Assembly (NCBI GenBank): GCA_946886075.1
Contig: CAMPHR010000019.1
Location: 1-52,940, forward strand
Length of the DNA: 52,940 nt
Direction of reading: 5' to 3'
Origin: an uncultured Novosphingobium sp.
Lineage (GTDB): Bacteria; Pseudomonadota; Alphaproteobacteria; Sphingomonadales; Sphingomonadaceae
The position numbers and the translations under genes were made by a program. Shown piece by piece: positions 35,801 to 44,537 of the stretch; positions within the stretch are counted from its first letter, which is position 1, and each line of letters opens with the position of its first letter. Below the pieces are notes generated by a model. It was given only the letters and a program-made list of their open reading frames with translations, did no database searches and was not told the origin of the DNA.

Positions 35801-37037
35801 GGATCAGCAACTGACCGGCCCGATCGCCGTCGCCGCCGACTTCAGCGGCCGCCTCGCCGCCCCGCGCCTCAACGGCCTCGTCCGCGCCAACGCGCTGACC
35901 TATGAAAATGAAACCTTCGGCACCCGCCTGACGCAGATGCGCCTCGACGGCCGCTTCACCAATGACCGGCTCGAAATACGCGACTTCTCGGGCCGAGCCG
36001 GCAACGGCACGGTGCAGGCGAGCGGCTCTGTCGGCCTGGCCGCCGAAAGCGGCTATCCCATGAACATCGCTGTCAAGCTGGACCGCGCCCGGATCGCGCG
36101 CAGCGAAGCCATCACCAGCGTCGTCACCGGCACGATCAACGTGACGAACAGCGCAGCCAATGGCGGACTGATCAAGGGCGACCTGTGGCTCCCCGAGACC
36201 CGCTACCGCATCGCCTGGCAGGGCGGCGCCGACATCCGCCAGCTTCAGGGCGTGCGGCGAAAAGGTGAAGGCACCGACCTGCTCGACCAGCGCCTCGCCT
36301 CGCGCCAGGCAGCAGCCAAGCCAGCCGACTGGAAGCTCGACATCCGCGTGCGTGCCGACAATGAAATTTACCTGACCGGCATGGGTCTCGATTCCGAATG
36401 GAAGACGAACATGCGCGTGACCGGCACGACGAAGGCCCCGCGCGTGGTTGGCAAGATCGAGGTGATCCGCGGCCGCTACAGCTTCTCGGGGCACCAGTTC
36501 GAGCTTGAACAGGGCATCATCACCTTCAACGGACCGATGATGAACCCGGTGCTGGCGATCCGCGCAGAAACGCGCATCAACACGGTGACGGCGGGCATAG
36601 CGGTCGGCGGCACGGCGCAGAAACCGGACATCAGCTTCATCTCGACGCCCACCCTGCCTCAGGACGAGATTTTGGCGCGCATCCTGTTTGGCGACAATGT
36701 CGCGAACCTCTCGGCTACCCAGGCGATCCAGCTTGCCGCCGCGCTCAACGGCTTGCGCGGGGGAGGCGGCGGCCTCAACCCCATGGGCAAGCTGCAGAAC
36801 GCATCCGGGGTCGATCGCATCGGCATCGTCGGCGGTGACGATGCCACCGGGCGCGGCACGTCGCTGGCAGTCGGACAGCGCATCTCCAACAATATCTATG
36901 TGGAGGTGATCACCGATCCCAAGGGCTTTACCGCCACCCAGCTGGAAATCTCGCTGTCGAAGACGCTCAGCCTGCTGTCGAAGACCGGCACCAACGCCGG
37001 ATCGTCCGCGAACCTGCGCTATTCGAAGGATTATTGA
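32823..37037 (+). CDS. tamB: Translocation and assembly module protein TamB (AsmA-like)
   Basis: 1404 residues. A single N-terminal membrane anchor (KIVLGVVGLIVGLVVIAAGLLLFL) precedes a very long repetitive beta-helical region typical of AsmA/TamB bridge proteins. The conserved C-terminal TamB domain is intact: VVGKIEVIRGRYSFSGHQFE, EQGIITFNGPMMNPVLAIRA and FGDNVANLSATQAIQLAAAL. The protein spans the periplasm and works with TamA. One-base overlap with tamA shows a single operon. Confidence 0.94.
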   Translation: MAEDTPPPAPESKTLIIREGRPLWQKIVLGVVGLIVGLVVIAAGLLLFLNTQPGKKFLIRQIAALKLESGMAIEVGRIEGSVYSDMVIHDLVLRDPKGPFAVSPRVHVVWSPFRYLNNHISVRLLESPLVVLARSPQFNVTKSDPNAPILPDLDIDVDRLKIAKFVLAKPVIGQKREIAIDGVTHIADGRAQLSANAVVDSGDRLQAWLDAVPEQNRLAMKGTLTAPKGGVIAKMSGLTDGLTATLDGRGTWQAWNGRIVANSPEGELANIALAARDGNFTAKGPVRPGLVFAGTVDRLTAPALDVDLFAGLNERRVNLKGTLRSTALAATAQGLIDLGKSQFSGLKIDAALLTPGAIMEKVRGKDVRASIILDGPMATPFINYDLSAAMLAFDQTGIEGLKASGRAVIDADRIRIPVNATARRVTGLNAAAGGLLQNLRVKGDFAYSAGKLISDNLKIDSDRVDATAIVLADLDNAIYRGALKGRVNDYKIDGVGIVNLNTDVELVPGPKGGWGLAGKFGVRTAHWENASVRDFLGGNAVMSGRIGMTPEGKFTLADLKGAAPNFRIHSGSGSYDTNGAIVFDASATSNRYGPLALSVRGTMERPQAVLRAARPNVGVQLSNVVAKLNGEAGGYRLEATGGSAYGPFFANVLIRTAKGPLTIDITRARFAGIDMNGRLQQTAAGPFAGQLAMNGSGINGAARLSAVGKAQGIAVNATASNAKLPGEADVVIGRAIVAADIVLTDQPRITADVQMANAAYGDYVVRKARARINYQGGRGRAQLVADGSTGVPFSIAVNAALRPNLYAVALEGKASNIPFRFAQPAIIRIEPQGYRLEPATLVLPQGRVDLAGRFGGQTALQARFKDFDLAIMNIASPGLGISGKATGAIDFNQSGNAFPTATTRIAINDFRRSSLSAVSDPVSMAVEGRLSARGGDLRGLIRRGNASLGRFTATLAPPGPGSSWTEQLQNAPLGGGIRYAGPADVLFSFAGLADQQLTGPIAVAADFSGRLAAPRLNGLVRANALTYENETFGTRLTQMRLDGRFTNDRLEIRDFSGRAGNGTVQASGSVGLAAESGYPMNIAVKLDRARIARSEAITSVVTGTINVTNSAANGGLIKGDLWLPETRYRIAWQGGADIRQLQGVRRKGEGTDLLDQRLASRQAAAKPADWKLDIRVRADNEIYLTGMGLDSEWKTNMRVTGTTKAPRVVGKIEVIRGRYSFSGHQFELEQGIITFNGPMMNPVLAIRAETRINTVTAGIAVGGTAQKPDISFISTPTLPQDEILARILFGDNVANLSATQAIQLAAALNGLRGGGGGLNPMGKLQNASGVDRIGIVGGDDATGRGTSLAVGQRISNNIYVEVITDPKGFTATQLEISLSKTLSLLSKTGTNAGSSANLRYSKDY

Positions 37038-37073
37038 AGCACCGCGCGCAACCGATGCGCCACCAAAGACTTG

Positions 37074-37108
37074 GAGCGCGCTCGCGTCACATTAAACGCA
37101 GCGCGCTC
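37074..37108. terminator. Inverted repeat between tamB and the convergent GFA gene
   Basis: Perfect 9-bp arms GAGCGCGCT (37074-37082) and AGCGCGCTC (37100-37108) around 17 bases. It lies between convergent stops and could end both transcripts, but there is no T-run, so terminator function is uncertain. Confidence 0.4.
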
Positions 37109-37566
37109 TAAAGCCGTTCGGCGCGGTAGCGGGCGATCAGCCCTTCATATTCGTCCATGCCCGGAAAGCGTTCAAAGCTCACCGCCGCCCCCGTTTGCGC
37201 CCAATGCAGCTTTTCCGCCGTCTGTGTTTCCATCCAAGGCGAGAACCAGCTGGCATCATCCAGCATCGTCGCGCGGACATTGACGAAGCCCATCTCGGCG
37301 GCGGGCTTGGTAAAGACCCAGCTCTTGCACCAGTCGCAATGATGATGGTGGACGTCTTGCCCATGCAGTCCGCCCACCACCGTCTCCCCCGCGATCAGTT
37401 CGAAACCGCCCGACGGCATGATGATCGTGGTCGAAAAGGCACTGCCCGTCATCTTCTGGCACCCGGTGCAATGACAAGCCGCCTCACCCCATGGCGCCTC
37501 GCTGAGCCGGAACCGCACCCGCCCGCAACGGCAACCGCCCTCGATGGGGAGTTCGGGAATAGGCAT
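37108..37566 (-). CDS. GFA-family (CENP-V/GFA) zinc-binding protein
   Basis: 152 residues. Zinc cysteines are in GGCRCGRVRF, CHCTGCQKMTGS and HCDWCKSW, the layout of the glutathione-dependent formaldehyde-activating family. The family name derives from Gfa; most members, including this one, have no proven substrate. The last half (LDDASWFSPWMETQTAEKLH) is typical of the group. Single gene, convergent with tamB. Confidence 0.88.
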   Translation of the reverse strand: MPIPELPIEGGCRCGRVRFRLSEAPWGEAACHCTGCQKMTGSAFSTTIIMPSGGFELIAGETVVGGLHGQDVHHHHCDWCKSWVFTKPAAEMGFVNVRATMLDDASWFSPWMETQTAEKLHWAQTGAAVSFERFPGMDEYEGLIARYRAERL

Positions 37567-37885
37567 GAGGCTTCTCCTGTAGCTGGAACGATGAAGCTTA
37601 CCCTCGCCACCCGAAGATGGGGAGTGGTGCCTGCCTATAGCAGAGTGCGTTTATCTGAATCACTCAACCCGTTCGGGCTGAGCTTGTCGAAGCCTGTCCT
37701 GAGCTCCTGTTGCAAACGGGCAGTCGAAGGGCCCCTGTTTCCTGAAAGAAAGTAGAACCGTTGGCTGTCGCCGCCCTTCGGGTCGACAAGCTCCGGGCGA
37801 ACGGCATGACTCGCGCACATGCCCGTCCATCGACCCATAGCTGGCTCTCCTCCCCACGCCGCGCCGGGACAACTCCGGTACCCCC
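37567..37885. other. Intergenic region with REP-like repeat
   Basis: 319 bp between the GFA gene start and the dnaE2 stop. It holds the inverted pair of a REP-like element (next entry) and no supported gene. Confidence 0.6.
37669..37804. repeat. REP-like element, inverted pair
   Basis: CCGTTCGGGCTGAGCTTGTCGA (split for reading: CCGTTCGGGC + TGAGCTTGTCGA) at 37669-37690 and its near reverse complement at 37783-37804 match at 19 of 22 positions. I recall this motif as highly repeated in sphingomonad intergenic regions. The 92 bp between the arms contains a further GTCGAAGGGCCC segment. Confidence 0.65.
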
Positions 37886-40800
37886 TCAATGAAAGTCCCG
37901 CGACTTGGGCAAAATCCGCACATTGCGCGGGTGACTGGACGTGCGCGGATGCTGAGGATGCAAAAACTCATCCGCCCGTGACAAGGTGATCTGCGGCTTG
38001 TGCGTATCCGACAGGCGCGACATCTCAGCGGTACGATCATGCACCCGGCTCGCCATCAGGTGCACGACACCTTCCTTGCTCCGCTGCACCTCGCCTTCGA
38101 CCAGCATCAGCCGCGACGCCATCACTGGCCGCCGCTGCATTTCAAACAGCCGCGCCCACAGCAGGATGTTGGTAATCCCCGTCTCATCCTCGATCGTGAT
38201 GAAGACGGCATTGCCCTTACCCGGCCGCTGCCGCACCAGCACAACGCCAGCCGTCCGCACCTTCGCCCCATTCTTCGCAGCCGACGTCTGCGCGCAGCTC
38301 AGCACCCCCTCGGCGGCAAAGACCGGCCGCAAAAACTCCATCGGATGGCCTTTGAGCGACAGCCGCGTCATCTGATAATCAGCCGCCACCTGTTCGGCGA
38401 GCGGCATGGCGGGCAGCATCGCATCCGGCTCCTGTCCCAATTCTCCCGCAGCCTTCTGGTCCCGCTTTCGGGCAGCAGCAAACAGCGGCAATTCATTCGA
38501 GGGCGTCCGCCGCGCTTCCCACAGCGCCTCTCGCCGATCCTGCCCCAGCGACCGGCAAGCATCCGCATCCGCTAACAGGCGCAGCGCCCGCGCAGGCAAC
38601 CCAGCCCGCCGCGCCAGATCCTCAAGACTGGTGAACAGCCCCTGCGCCCGCGCCTCGACCATCTGCCCAGCCCAAGCCTCACGAAAACCATCAATCTGGC
38701 GAAAGCCCAGCCGCAGCGCCAAAGCCCGCCCCTCCCCTTCACCGCGCCGCGCCTTCCGCGACCGCAGCAGCGGTTCCAGCGCATTGTCCCACCCGCTCAT
38801 GTTCACATCCACATCATGCACAGCCACGCCATGCTCCCGCGCATCGCGGACAAGCTGCGCCGGGGCATAGAATCCCATCGGCTGGGAATTGAGCAGCGCG
38901 CAGGCGAACACGGCGGGCTGATGACATTTGATCCAGGCCGAAACATAGACCAGCCGCGCAAAGGACAAGGCATGGCTTTCGGGAAAGCCATAGCTGCCGA
39001 ACCCCTCGATCTGGCTATAGCAACGCTCGGCAAAGTCACGCTTATAACCCCGCCGCACCATGCCGCCGATCATCTTCTCCTTGAACTTGTCCATGCCCCC
39101 CACCTGCCGGAAAGTCGCCATCGACCGCCGCAGCTGATTGGCTTCCGAAGGGGTGAACTCCGCCGCGACGATGGCAAGCTTCATCGCCTGTTCCTGGAAC
39201 AGCGGGACGCCGTAGGTCTTGCCAAGTAATGATCTCAATTCATCGTGCGGCCCATATGCAGGGTCAGGCGCAGGGAATTCCACCGCTTCCTCTCTACATC
39301 TCCGCCGCAGATAGGGATGCACCATGTCGCCTTCGATCGGTCCGGGCCGCACGATCGCCACCTGCACCGTCAGGTCATAGATGGATCTGGGGCGCAAACG
39401 GGGCAGCATGTTGATCTGCGCCCGGCTTTCCACTTGGAAGACGCCGATGCTGTCGCCCTTTTCCAGCATGTCATAGACGGCCGGATCATCCGATTTAAGG
39501 TCGATATTCAGGTCATGATCGCCGAGCCTGTGAAGCCTCATCAGATCATAAGCCTTGCGGATGCAGCTCAGCATGCCCAACGCCAGAATATCGACCTTCA
39601 TCAATCCCAACGCGTCGATGTCATCCTTGTCCCATTCGATGAAACTGCGATCCGCCATCGCCGCATGGTGGAGTGGCACCGTTTCATCCAGCCGATTCTG
39701 GGTCAGCACGAAACCGCCGACATGCTGCGAAAGATGCCGCGGAAAAGGCGCATCGAGCAGTTGATCCACTACTGCCCGCAACCGCACAATCTGCGGATTA
39801 TGAAGGTCAAATCCCGCCTCGGTTATCCGCGCTTCAGGAAACTCGCCCGAATAGCTGCCCCAGACTGTACTCGACAGGCGCGCTGACACGTCTTCGCTAA
39901 GGCCCAACACCTTGGCTGCCTCCCGTACCGCGCTGCGTGAACGATAATGGATGACGGTGGCGGCGATCCCCGCACGATGGCGGCCATAGCGATCATAGAT
40001 ATATTGCATCACCTCTTCGCGCCGCTCATGCTCGAAATCGACATCGATATCCGGCGGCTCGTCCCGCTCTTCCGACACGAAACGCGAAAAGAGCAGCTCA
40101 TGCCTTTCCGGATCGACCGAAGTGACGCCCAGCAGGAAACAGACCATCGAATTGGCCGCTGATCCGCGCCCTTGGCACAATATGCCTCTAATTCGGGCAA
40201 AAGCGACGATGTCGTAAACCGTCAGGAAATAATAAGCATAGTTGCGCTCGCGGATGAGTTCGAACTCTTCATCCAGCAGCTTGCGTACCTTGGCCGGAAT
40301 ATGCGGGCCATAGCGCGCATGGGCGGCAGAAATGGTCAGCTCCTCCAGCCATTGCTGCGCCGTCCAACCTTCGGGCACAGGCTCATGCGGATATTCATAG
40401 GACAGCTGGTCCAGCCTGAAACGTACTTTGCCGAGCAAACACATGCTCTCGGCCAAAGCTTCAGGACAGTCACGGAACAACCGGGCCATCTCATCGGGCG
40501 CATGCATATGCCGTTCAGCATTGGCCTCCAGCAAACGTCCGGCCTTGCCGATGGTCACGCCTTCGCGGATGCAGCTCAGCACATCCTGCAAAGGCTGCTC
40601 CTCAGGCTTGGCGTAAAGCACGTCCATCGTCGCAATCAGCGGCACGCCGGTGCGGGCGCTCAGCCCCTTGAAGCGTGCAATCCGGCGAGCGTCCCGGCCA
40701 TCCCGCGATAGCGCCACACCCAGCCATATCCGGCCCGGCGCCAATCTGGCCAGTCGTCGAAGATAGGATTCAAGATCGGCGGGTCGTGGCGGTGGCACCA

Positions 40801-41500
40801 GGCTCAAATGCCCCTGCCGGATCGCCTCCTTGGATGGCCTGTCGTCATACTCATACTCCACCGGCTTTCGATGGGCCTCTTGCGCCGTTGCGGTGGAAGA
40901 CGGCAAGACGATCAGCAGCAGATCATCGAGATAGGCGGTCAGATCCTCATAGGTGAGGATGCAGTTCCCCTTCACCGATCGCAAATTACCCACCGTCAGC
41001 AGCTTGGTCAGTTCCCCCCAGCCACGCCGGGTCGACGGATATGCGACGATGTCCGGAGTGCCATCGGAGAAGACCAAACGCGCCCCGACAACGAGCTTAA
41101 GGTCGGTTTGGCAGGATAGCTCCTCTTCCTCACTCAACTCCAGTGGCTGCCCAGCCTTTTTTTTTGCCTCCAGCAGGCGGGCCCGCGCTTTTTCAGGCGC
41201 GCGCTTGAGCGCAGACCAGGCCCGAACCACGCCCGCGACCGTGTTTCGATCAGCGACTCCCAATCCTTTAAGACCAAGATCGATCGCCTGTCCCACCATG
41301 TCCGAAGCGTGGGATGCGCCCCGTAGGAAGGAAAAGTTAGTAGCCGCCACTAACTCGGCAAAAGCGGGTCCATCCCTACGCGGCGGAGGAGGCCGCGCCT
41401 CCTTCATCCGCGCCCGCTCCCACACCGCTTCCACCGCATCCAGTTCCCGTCGATCCATCGACTTGGGTTTCGACGGATCAGGCCCCTTGCCGCGTTTCAT
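37886..41500 (-). CDS. dnaE2: Error-prone DNA polymerase DnaE2
   Basis: 1204 residues from ATG 41500. An N-terminal PHP domain (AFAELVAATNFSFLRGASHA) is followed by the C-family polymerase core with the catalytic acidic motif PPDIDVDFEHERREEV, RGSAANSMVCFLLGVT, GKTYGVPLFQEQAMKLA and a C-terminal OB-fold region (FITIEDETGITNILLWARLF). The ending HPRTSSHPRNVRILPKSRDF is typical of DnaE2. It synthesises across lesions during the SOS response together with ImuA and ImuB. Its ATG overlaps the imuB stop (ATGA, 41497-41500), so it is the third gene of the SOS operon. The frame runs to 41665 but that part lies inside imuB. Confidence 0.96.
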   Translation of the reverse strand: MKRGKGPDPSKPKSMDRRELDAVEAVWERARMKEARPPPPRRDGPAFAELVAATNFSFLRGASHASDMVGQAIDLGLKGLGVADRNTVAGVVRAWSALKRAPEKARARLLEAKKKAGQPLELSEEEELSCQTDLKLVVGARLVFSDGTPDIVAYPSTRRGWGELTKLLTVGNLRSVKGNCILTYEDLTAYLDDLLLIVLPSSTATAQEAHRKPVEYEYDDRPSKEAIRQGHLSLVPPPRPADLESYLRRLARLAPGRIWLGVALSRDGRDARRIARFKGLSARTGVPLIATMDVLYAKPEEQPLQDVLSCIREGVTIGKAGRLLEANAERHMHAPDEMARLFRDCPEALAESMCLLGKVRFRLDQLSYEYPHEPVPEGWTAQQWLEELTISAAHARYGPHIPAKVRKLLDEEFELIRERNYAYYFLTVYDIVAFARIRGILCQGRGSAANSMVCFLLGVTSVDPERHELLFSRFVSEERDEPPDIDVDFEHERREEVMQYIYDRYGRHRAGIAATVIHYRSRSAVREAAKVLGLSEDVSARLSSTVWGSYSGEFPEARITEAGFDLHNPQIVRLRAVVDQLLDAPFPRHLSQHVGGFVLTQNRLDETVPLHHAAMADRSFIEWDKDDIDALGLMKVDILALGMLSCIRKAYDLMRLHRLGDHDLNIDLKSDDPAVYDMLEKGDSIGVFQVESRAQINMLPRLRPRSIYDLTVQVAIVRPGPIEGDMVHPYLRRRCREEAVEFPAPDPAYGPHDELRSLLGKTYGVPLFQEQAMKLAIVAAEFTPSEANQLRRSMATFRQVGGMDKFKEKMIGGMVRRGYKRDFAERCYSQIEGFGSYGFPESHALSFARLVYVSAWIKCHQPAVFACALLNSQPMGFYAPAQLVRDAREHGVAVHDVDVNMSGWDNALEPLLRSRKARRGEGEGRALALRLGFRQIDGFREAWAGQMVEARAQGLFTSLEDLARRAGLPARALRLLADADACRSLGQDRREALWEARRTPSNELPLFAAARKRDQKAAGELGQEPDAMLPAMPLAEQVAADYQMTRLSLKGHPMEFLRPVFAAEGVLSCAQTSAAKNGAKVRTAGVVLVRQRPGKGNAVFITIEDETGITNILLWARLFEMQRRPVMASRLMLVEGEVQRSKEGVVHLMASRVHDRTAEMSRLSDTHKPQITLSRADEFLHPQHPRTSSHPRNVRILPKSRDFH

Positions 41501-43101
41501 GCAAACAGGCCGTGGATATACCAGCCGGGATGCCGCGCCTCCGTGCCGTACAGCCCATGGCGGAAGATCCAGTAGCGGCGGCCGCGCGCATCTTCGATCC
41601 GGTAATAGTCGCGCGTCATCCCTGCGCTTTCGCCCGTCAGCGCGCCGTCCTTCGCCTTCCACCATTCCGGCGCGATCCGTTCCGGCCCTTCATAGTGGGT
41701 CACTTCATGCGCGCTGCGCCGCCAGCGGAAATGATGCGGCGGGCCGTCGGGCACCTCCGCCACCACCTCGATCGGCTGGGGCGGGTCGAACAGGTGGATG
41801 GGACGCATCGGCGGATCGCCCGGCTCGCCCTGACGCGGCCAGCTCGACGGCGTGCGGCTTTCGATCGCGGGCAAGGCGAGCTGCGCCTGTTCGGGGATAT
41901 GGCTGTCGCGCGGCTCCAGCCGCTGGATGCGGTTGCGGCCAGCGCGGACGGACAGCCGGTCGACCAGCGCCGCGACCGCCTCCTCGCGCCGCGCCTCTCC
42001 GCCTTCCAGCGCCAGCTGGGTCGCCGCCATCGGCTCGGTCTGCGGCACGGTAAGGCGCAGCATGTCGAAGCCGAAACCGGGATCGAGCGGATCGGACAGG
42101 CTGTCGATCCGCTCCCGCACCAGCCGCATGATCGCGGGCGCATCGCGCACCGGCAGGCCGGTTTCCACCCTCAGTGGAAAGGCAAGGCCGTCGGTGCGGA
42201 AGAAGAGCAGCTCAAACCGCCGCCCGCCCTCGCCCCGCTCACCCAGCCGCTCTCCCGCTTCGGTCGCCATTTCCTCGACCCGTTGCAGCGCATAGGCGGT
42301 GCTGCCCACAGGCTCGGCGAAGCGGCGCTCGATCCGCAGGACAGGACGCGGGCGGCGGGGTGCGAGAGGGCGATGTCCAAGACCCAACAGCCGATGCAGC
42401 GCGTCCACCGCCTCCTCGCCGAAGCGCGCAGCCAGCGCCGCTGCTGGTCGCGCGGCAAGATCGCCGATGGTGCGCAGCCCCGCGCGTCGCAACGCCACTC
42501 CGCTCTCCTGCTCCAGCCCCAGCGCCTCGACCGGCAAGCGGCGCAGCGCAGCCTCTTCATCAGGCGCTGGCCCTGCGGAAAAGCGGCATAACGCATGCGC
42601 CCCTTCCGGCGTCGCCGCTATCGCATGACGCACCTCCATGCCGTGCCGCTCGAACCGCTCCACCGCCTCGCGGGCCAGAGCTTCCTCCCCACCCCACAAA
42701 TGCGCGCAACCGGTAATGTCCAGCATCAGCCCATGTGGCGGGTCGATCGCGACCGCCGGCGTATAGCGCGCGCAGCCATCGCACAGCCTTTCCAGCCAAT
42801 CCTGATCGCCATGAGGGTCCGCTTCGAAGCTGACCAGATCGGGCTCCTGCGCCCGCGCATCGGCCAGCGTCATGCCTTTGGCTAGGCCCAGCGCCAGTGC
42901 ATCGGCATCAGGCGTCACAAGGCGCATCGCCCCGCGCACGGACTCCACGATGGCGACCGGCCCGGCACCGGCCTGCGCCTGCCACAGTTCAGGCCGCGCG
43001 ATGCGCAGCCGATCGACCGCCAGGAAGGGGAACCACAGCGCCAAATAACGCCGCCTCCTCAGCGCGTCCCCCGCTTGCCCATCCATGCTCATGGCGTTCA
43101 T
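41497..43101 (-). CDS. imuB: ImuB, catalytically inactive Y-family polymerase-like protein
   Basis: About 534 residues. The Y-family N-terminus reads RRRRYLALWFPFLAVDRLRI, without the DxD acidic pair. The second acidic motif is replaced (GLMLDITGCAHLWGGEEAL), as expected for ImuB, which is a scaffold, not a polymerase. Fingers/little-finger wording is present (EQESGVALRRAGLRTIGDLA). 'AQLALPA' after the little finger is a candidate clamp-binding motif for DnaN. ATG 43101 has GGAGAAG about nine bases upstream. It starts inside imuA (113-bp overlap) and its stop overlaps dnaE2. Confidence 0.93.
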   Translation of the reverse strand: MNAMSMDGQAGDALRRRRYLALWFPFLAVDRLRIARPELWQAQAGAGPVAIVESVRGAMRLVTPDADALALGLAKGMTLADARAQEPDLVSFEADPHGDQDWLERLCDGCARYTPAVAIDPPHGLMLDITGCAHLWGGEEALAREAVERFERHGMEVRHAIAATPEGAHALCRFSAGPAPDEEAALRRLPVEALGLEQESGVALRRAGLRTIGDLAARPAAALAARFGEEAVDALHRLLGLGHRPLAPRRPRPVLRIERRFAEPVGSTAYALQRVEEMATEAGERLGERGEGGRRFELLFFRTDGLAFPLRVETGLPVRDAPAIMRLVRERIDSLSDPLDPGFGFDMLRLTVPQTEPMAATQLALEGGEARREEAVAALVDRLSVRAGRNRIQRLEPRDSHIPEQAQLALPAIESRTPSSWPRQGEPGDPPMRPIHLFDPPQPIEVVAEVPDGPPHHFRWRRSAHEVTHYEGPERIAPEWWKAKDGALTGESAGMTRDYYRIEDARGRRYWIFRHGLYGTEARHPGWYIHGLFA

Positions 43102-43804
43102 CGCTCTCTTCTCCAAAATCTCCCCGCTCGGCATTCCACACCAGCCGCCACGTCATGCCATCCGGCCCCGACCGGCGGCGCAGCAGGTGGAGCGAAAAGG
43201 CGCTCATCCCCGGCGCGTTGCCCGGCAGCGGCACAGATGGCGCGGCCTCCACCCGCCACCGTGTCTCCGCCGCGCTCGGCACCGGATCGCCGCCGATCCG
43301 CAGCAAAAAGGCCGTGACGCCGGACGTCTCCGCCGCCAGCGCCAGACGGCGGCTGGCCGTCAGGTCCATGAGCGGTGCGCGCCCGCGCAGTTCGATCACC
43401 AGCGCGCCCAGCGCCGGGCAGCGCAGCGCATCGACCGCCGCGCGCAGCAGCAGCGCCTCGTCCTTCATCGCCCCGATCAGCAACCGCGCCGGGTCGATCC
43501 CCAATTCCACAAGCCCCGGGCCATAGGGTTGCGCCCCCACTCCCTTGGCCAGCCGCAGCCAAAAGAGCGGCGCCGCACCCGCCGCCAGATGCGCAAGGAT
43601 CAGCGACAGGCCCGCCACCGCCCCTTCATCCTCGTTGCCGCCGAACAATTCGTGCAGCCGCCCACGCGCCAGGCCGCCCTGAAACGCCTGGTCGAACGGG
43701 CCATGCCCGGTCGCCACCGGCGCACCCGTCTTCACAGCCGGAATAGCTTCCAGCGATGCGATGTGCTGCCTCAAGGCTGCAAGCGTTTTCACCGACTCGA
43801 CCAT
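42989..43804 (-). CDS. imuA: ImuA, RecA-like SOS mutagenesis protein
   Basis: 271 residues. RecA/SulA-like fold: ATGHGPFDQAFQGGLARGRLHELFGGNEDEG, LILAHLAAGAAPLFWLRLAK and ALVIELRGRAPLMDLTASRR. It is the first gene of the imuA-imuB-dnaE2 mutagenesis operon. The last 37 residues are encoded in the region that overlaps imuB in another frame and are Gly/Ala/Glu-rich without recognisable structure. A perfect SOS box lies seven bases before the ATG. Confidence 0.92.
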   Translation of the reverse strand: MVESVKTLAALRQHIASLEAIPAVKTGAPVATGHGPFDQAFQGGLARGRLHELFGGNEDEGAVAGLSLILAHLAAGAAPLFWLRLAKGVGAQPYGPGLVELGIDPARLLIGAMKDEALLLRAAVDALRCPALGALVIELRGRAPLMDLTASRRLALAAETSGVTAFLLRIGGDPVPSAAETRWRVEAAPSVPLPGNAPGMSAFSLHLLRRRSGPDGMTWRLVWNAERGDFGEESDERHEHGWASGGRAEEAALFGAVVPLPGGRSAAHRAA

Positions 43805-43810
43805 AAGAAT

Positions 43811-43825
43811 GTTCTTCTTATGTTC
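43811..43825 (-). promoter_or_regulatory. LexA (SOS) box of the imuA operon
   Basis: GTTC-TTCTTAT-GTTC, an exact alphaproteobacterial SOS box (GTTC-N7-GTTC). A TTGACA -35 box lies at 43849-43854 (minus strand), and 17 bp further the weak -10 AGAAAA (43826-43831). LexA would therefore sit on the start of transcription. On the minus strand the box also contains AAGAAG, the only ribosome-site-like sequence before imuA. Confidence 0.85.
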
Positions 43826-44011
43826 TTTTCTGCCGTGCCGAGATCGCTGTCAATGAGGTGAATGCAAAAGGAACCGACGCAGCTCTAAAAATAGCCGTGT
43901 CGTCCGTTTCACAGGAAAGGTCGGGCATCATTGTCACCATTATGCGAGCCCCAGGGGTGTCTGCAATTGTTGTGGCTGGTGAGAAAGCCTTCCTCCTCTT
44001 ACATGCACCTC

Positions 44012-44452
44012 ATGCAAATAAGGTCCGCCCAGCCTGGAGAATATAAAGACGTCGCAGCGATTTGGTACGCCAGCGCCCGTCAAATGGATGGAGGAGCGCC
44101 ACCCCTTGATAGCCCTGACAGCTTAGTGGACAGGATCATGGGCAGTCTTGCAAAGGGTTGGGACCTGAAGGTCGCGATTGTCGATGGTCGCATCGCCGGA
44201 CTTCTTGCAACAATCCCCAATGACCATGTGCTTGATCAGCTTTTTGTCACACCGGAAGCGCAGTGCAAGGGCATTGGCTCAGCTCTGCTTAATGAAGCCA
44301 AACGCCAGCTTCCAGAGGGATTTACGCTTCATACTCCGGTCACAAACATCGCCGGGCAACGCTTTTACGAAAGGCATGGCCTGCGCGTGCTGCGAGACGC
44401 AGCCCGCCCGGTTAATGGCGCGCCAATCCGCTATTATGAATGGCGTCCTTGA
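44012..44452 (+). CDS. GNAT-family N-acetyltransferase
   Basis: About 146 residues from ATG 44012 (MQIRSAQPGEYKDVAAIWYA). GNAT features: VAIVDGRIAGLLA, then the acetyl-CoA loop LDQLFVTPEAQCKGIGSALLNEA (Q/R-x-x-G-x-G/A as QCKGIG) and NIAGQRFYERHGLRVL. The acceptor substrate is unknown. An ATG at 44003 is also possible; no clear ribosome site is present. It points toward recA and ends before a bidirectional terminator. Confidence 0.85.
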   Translation: MQIRSAQPGEYKDVAAIWYASARQMDGGAPPLDSPDSLVDRIMGSLAKGWDLKVAIVDGRIAGLLATIPNDHVLDQLFVTPEAQCKGIGSALLNEAKRQLPEGFTLHTPVTNIAGQRFYERHGLRVLRDAARPVNGAPIRYYEWRP

Positions 44453-44537
44453 GCGCACCAACCTTAGCCCAAAAATCCCACGCCTTGATCGTGTAGGGGC
44501 CGACAGTGCATGGAATTGAACATGCATGTCCGTCCAT

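Noticed and set aside
34935..36494. Long minus-strand frame inside tamB
   Set aside because: High-GC antisense shadow; tamB is continuous and conserved on the plus strand.
37885..41665. dnaE2 starting at the far upstream end of its frame (41665)
   Set aside because: The extra 55 codons lie within imuB and show no DnaE2 likeness; the ATG overlapping the imuB stop is the natural start.
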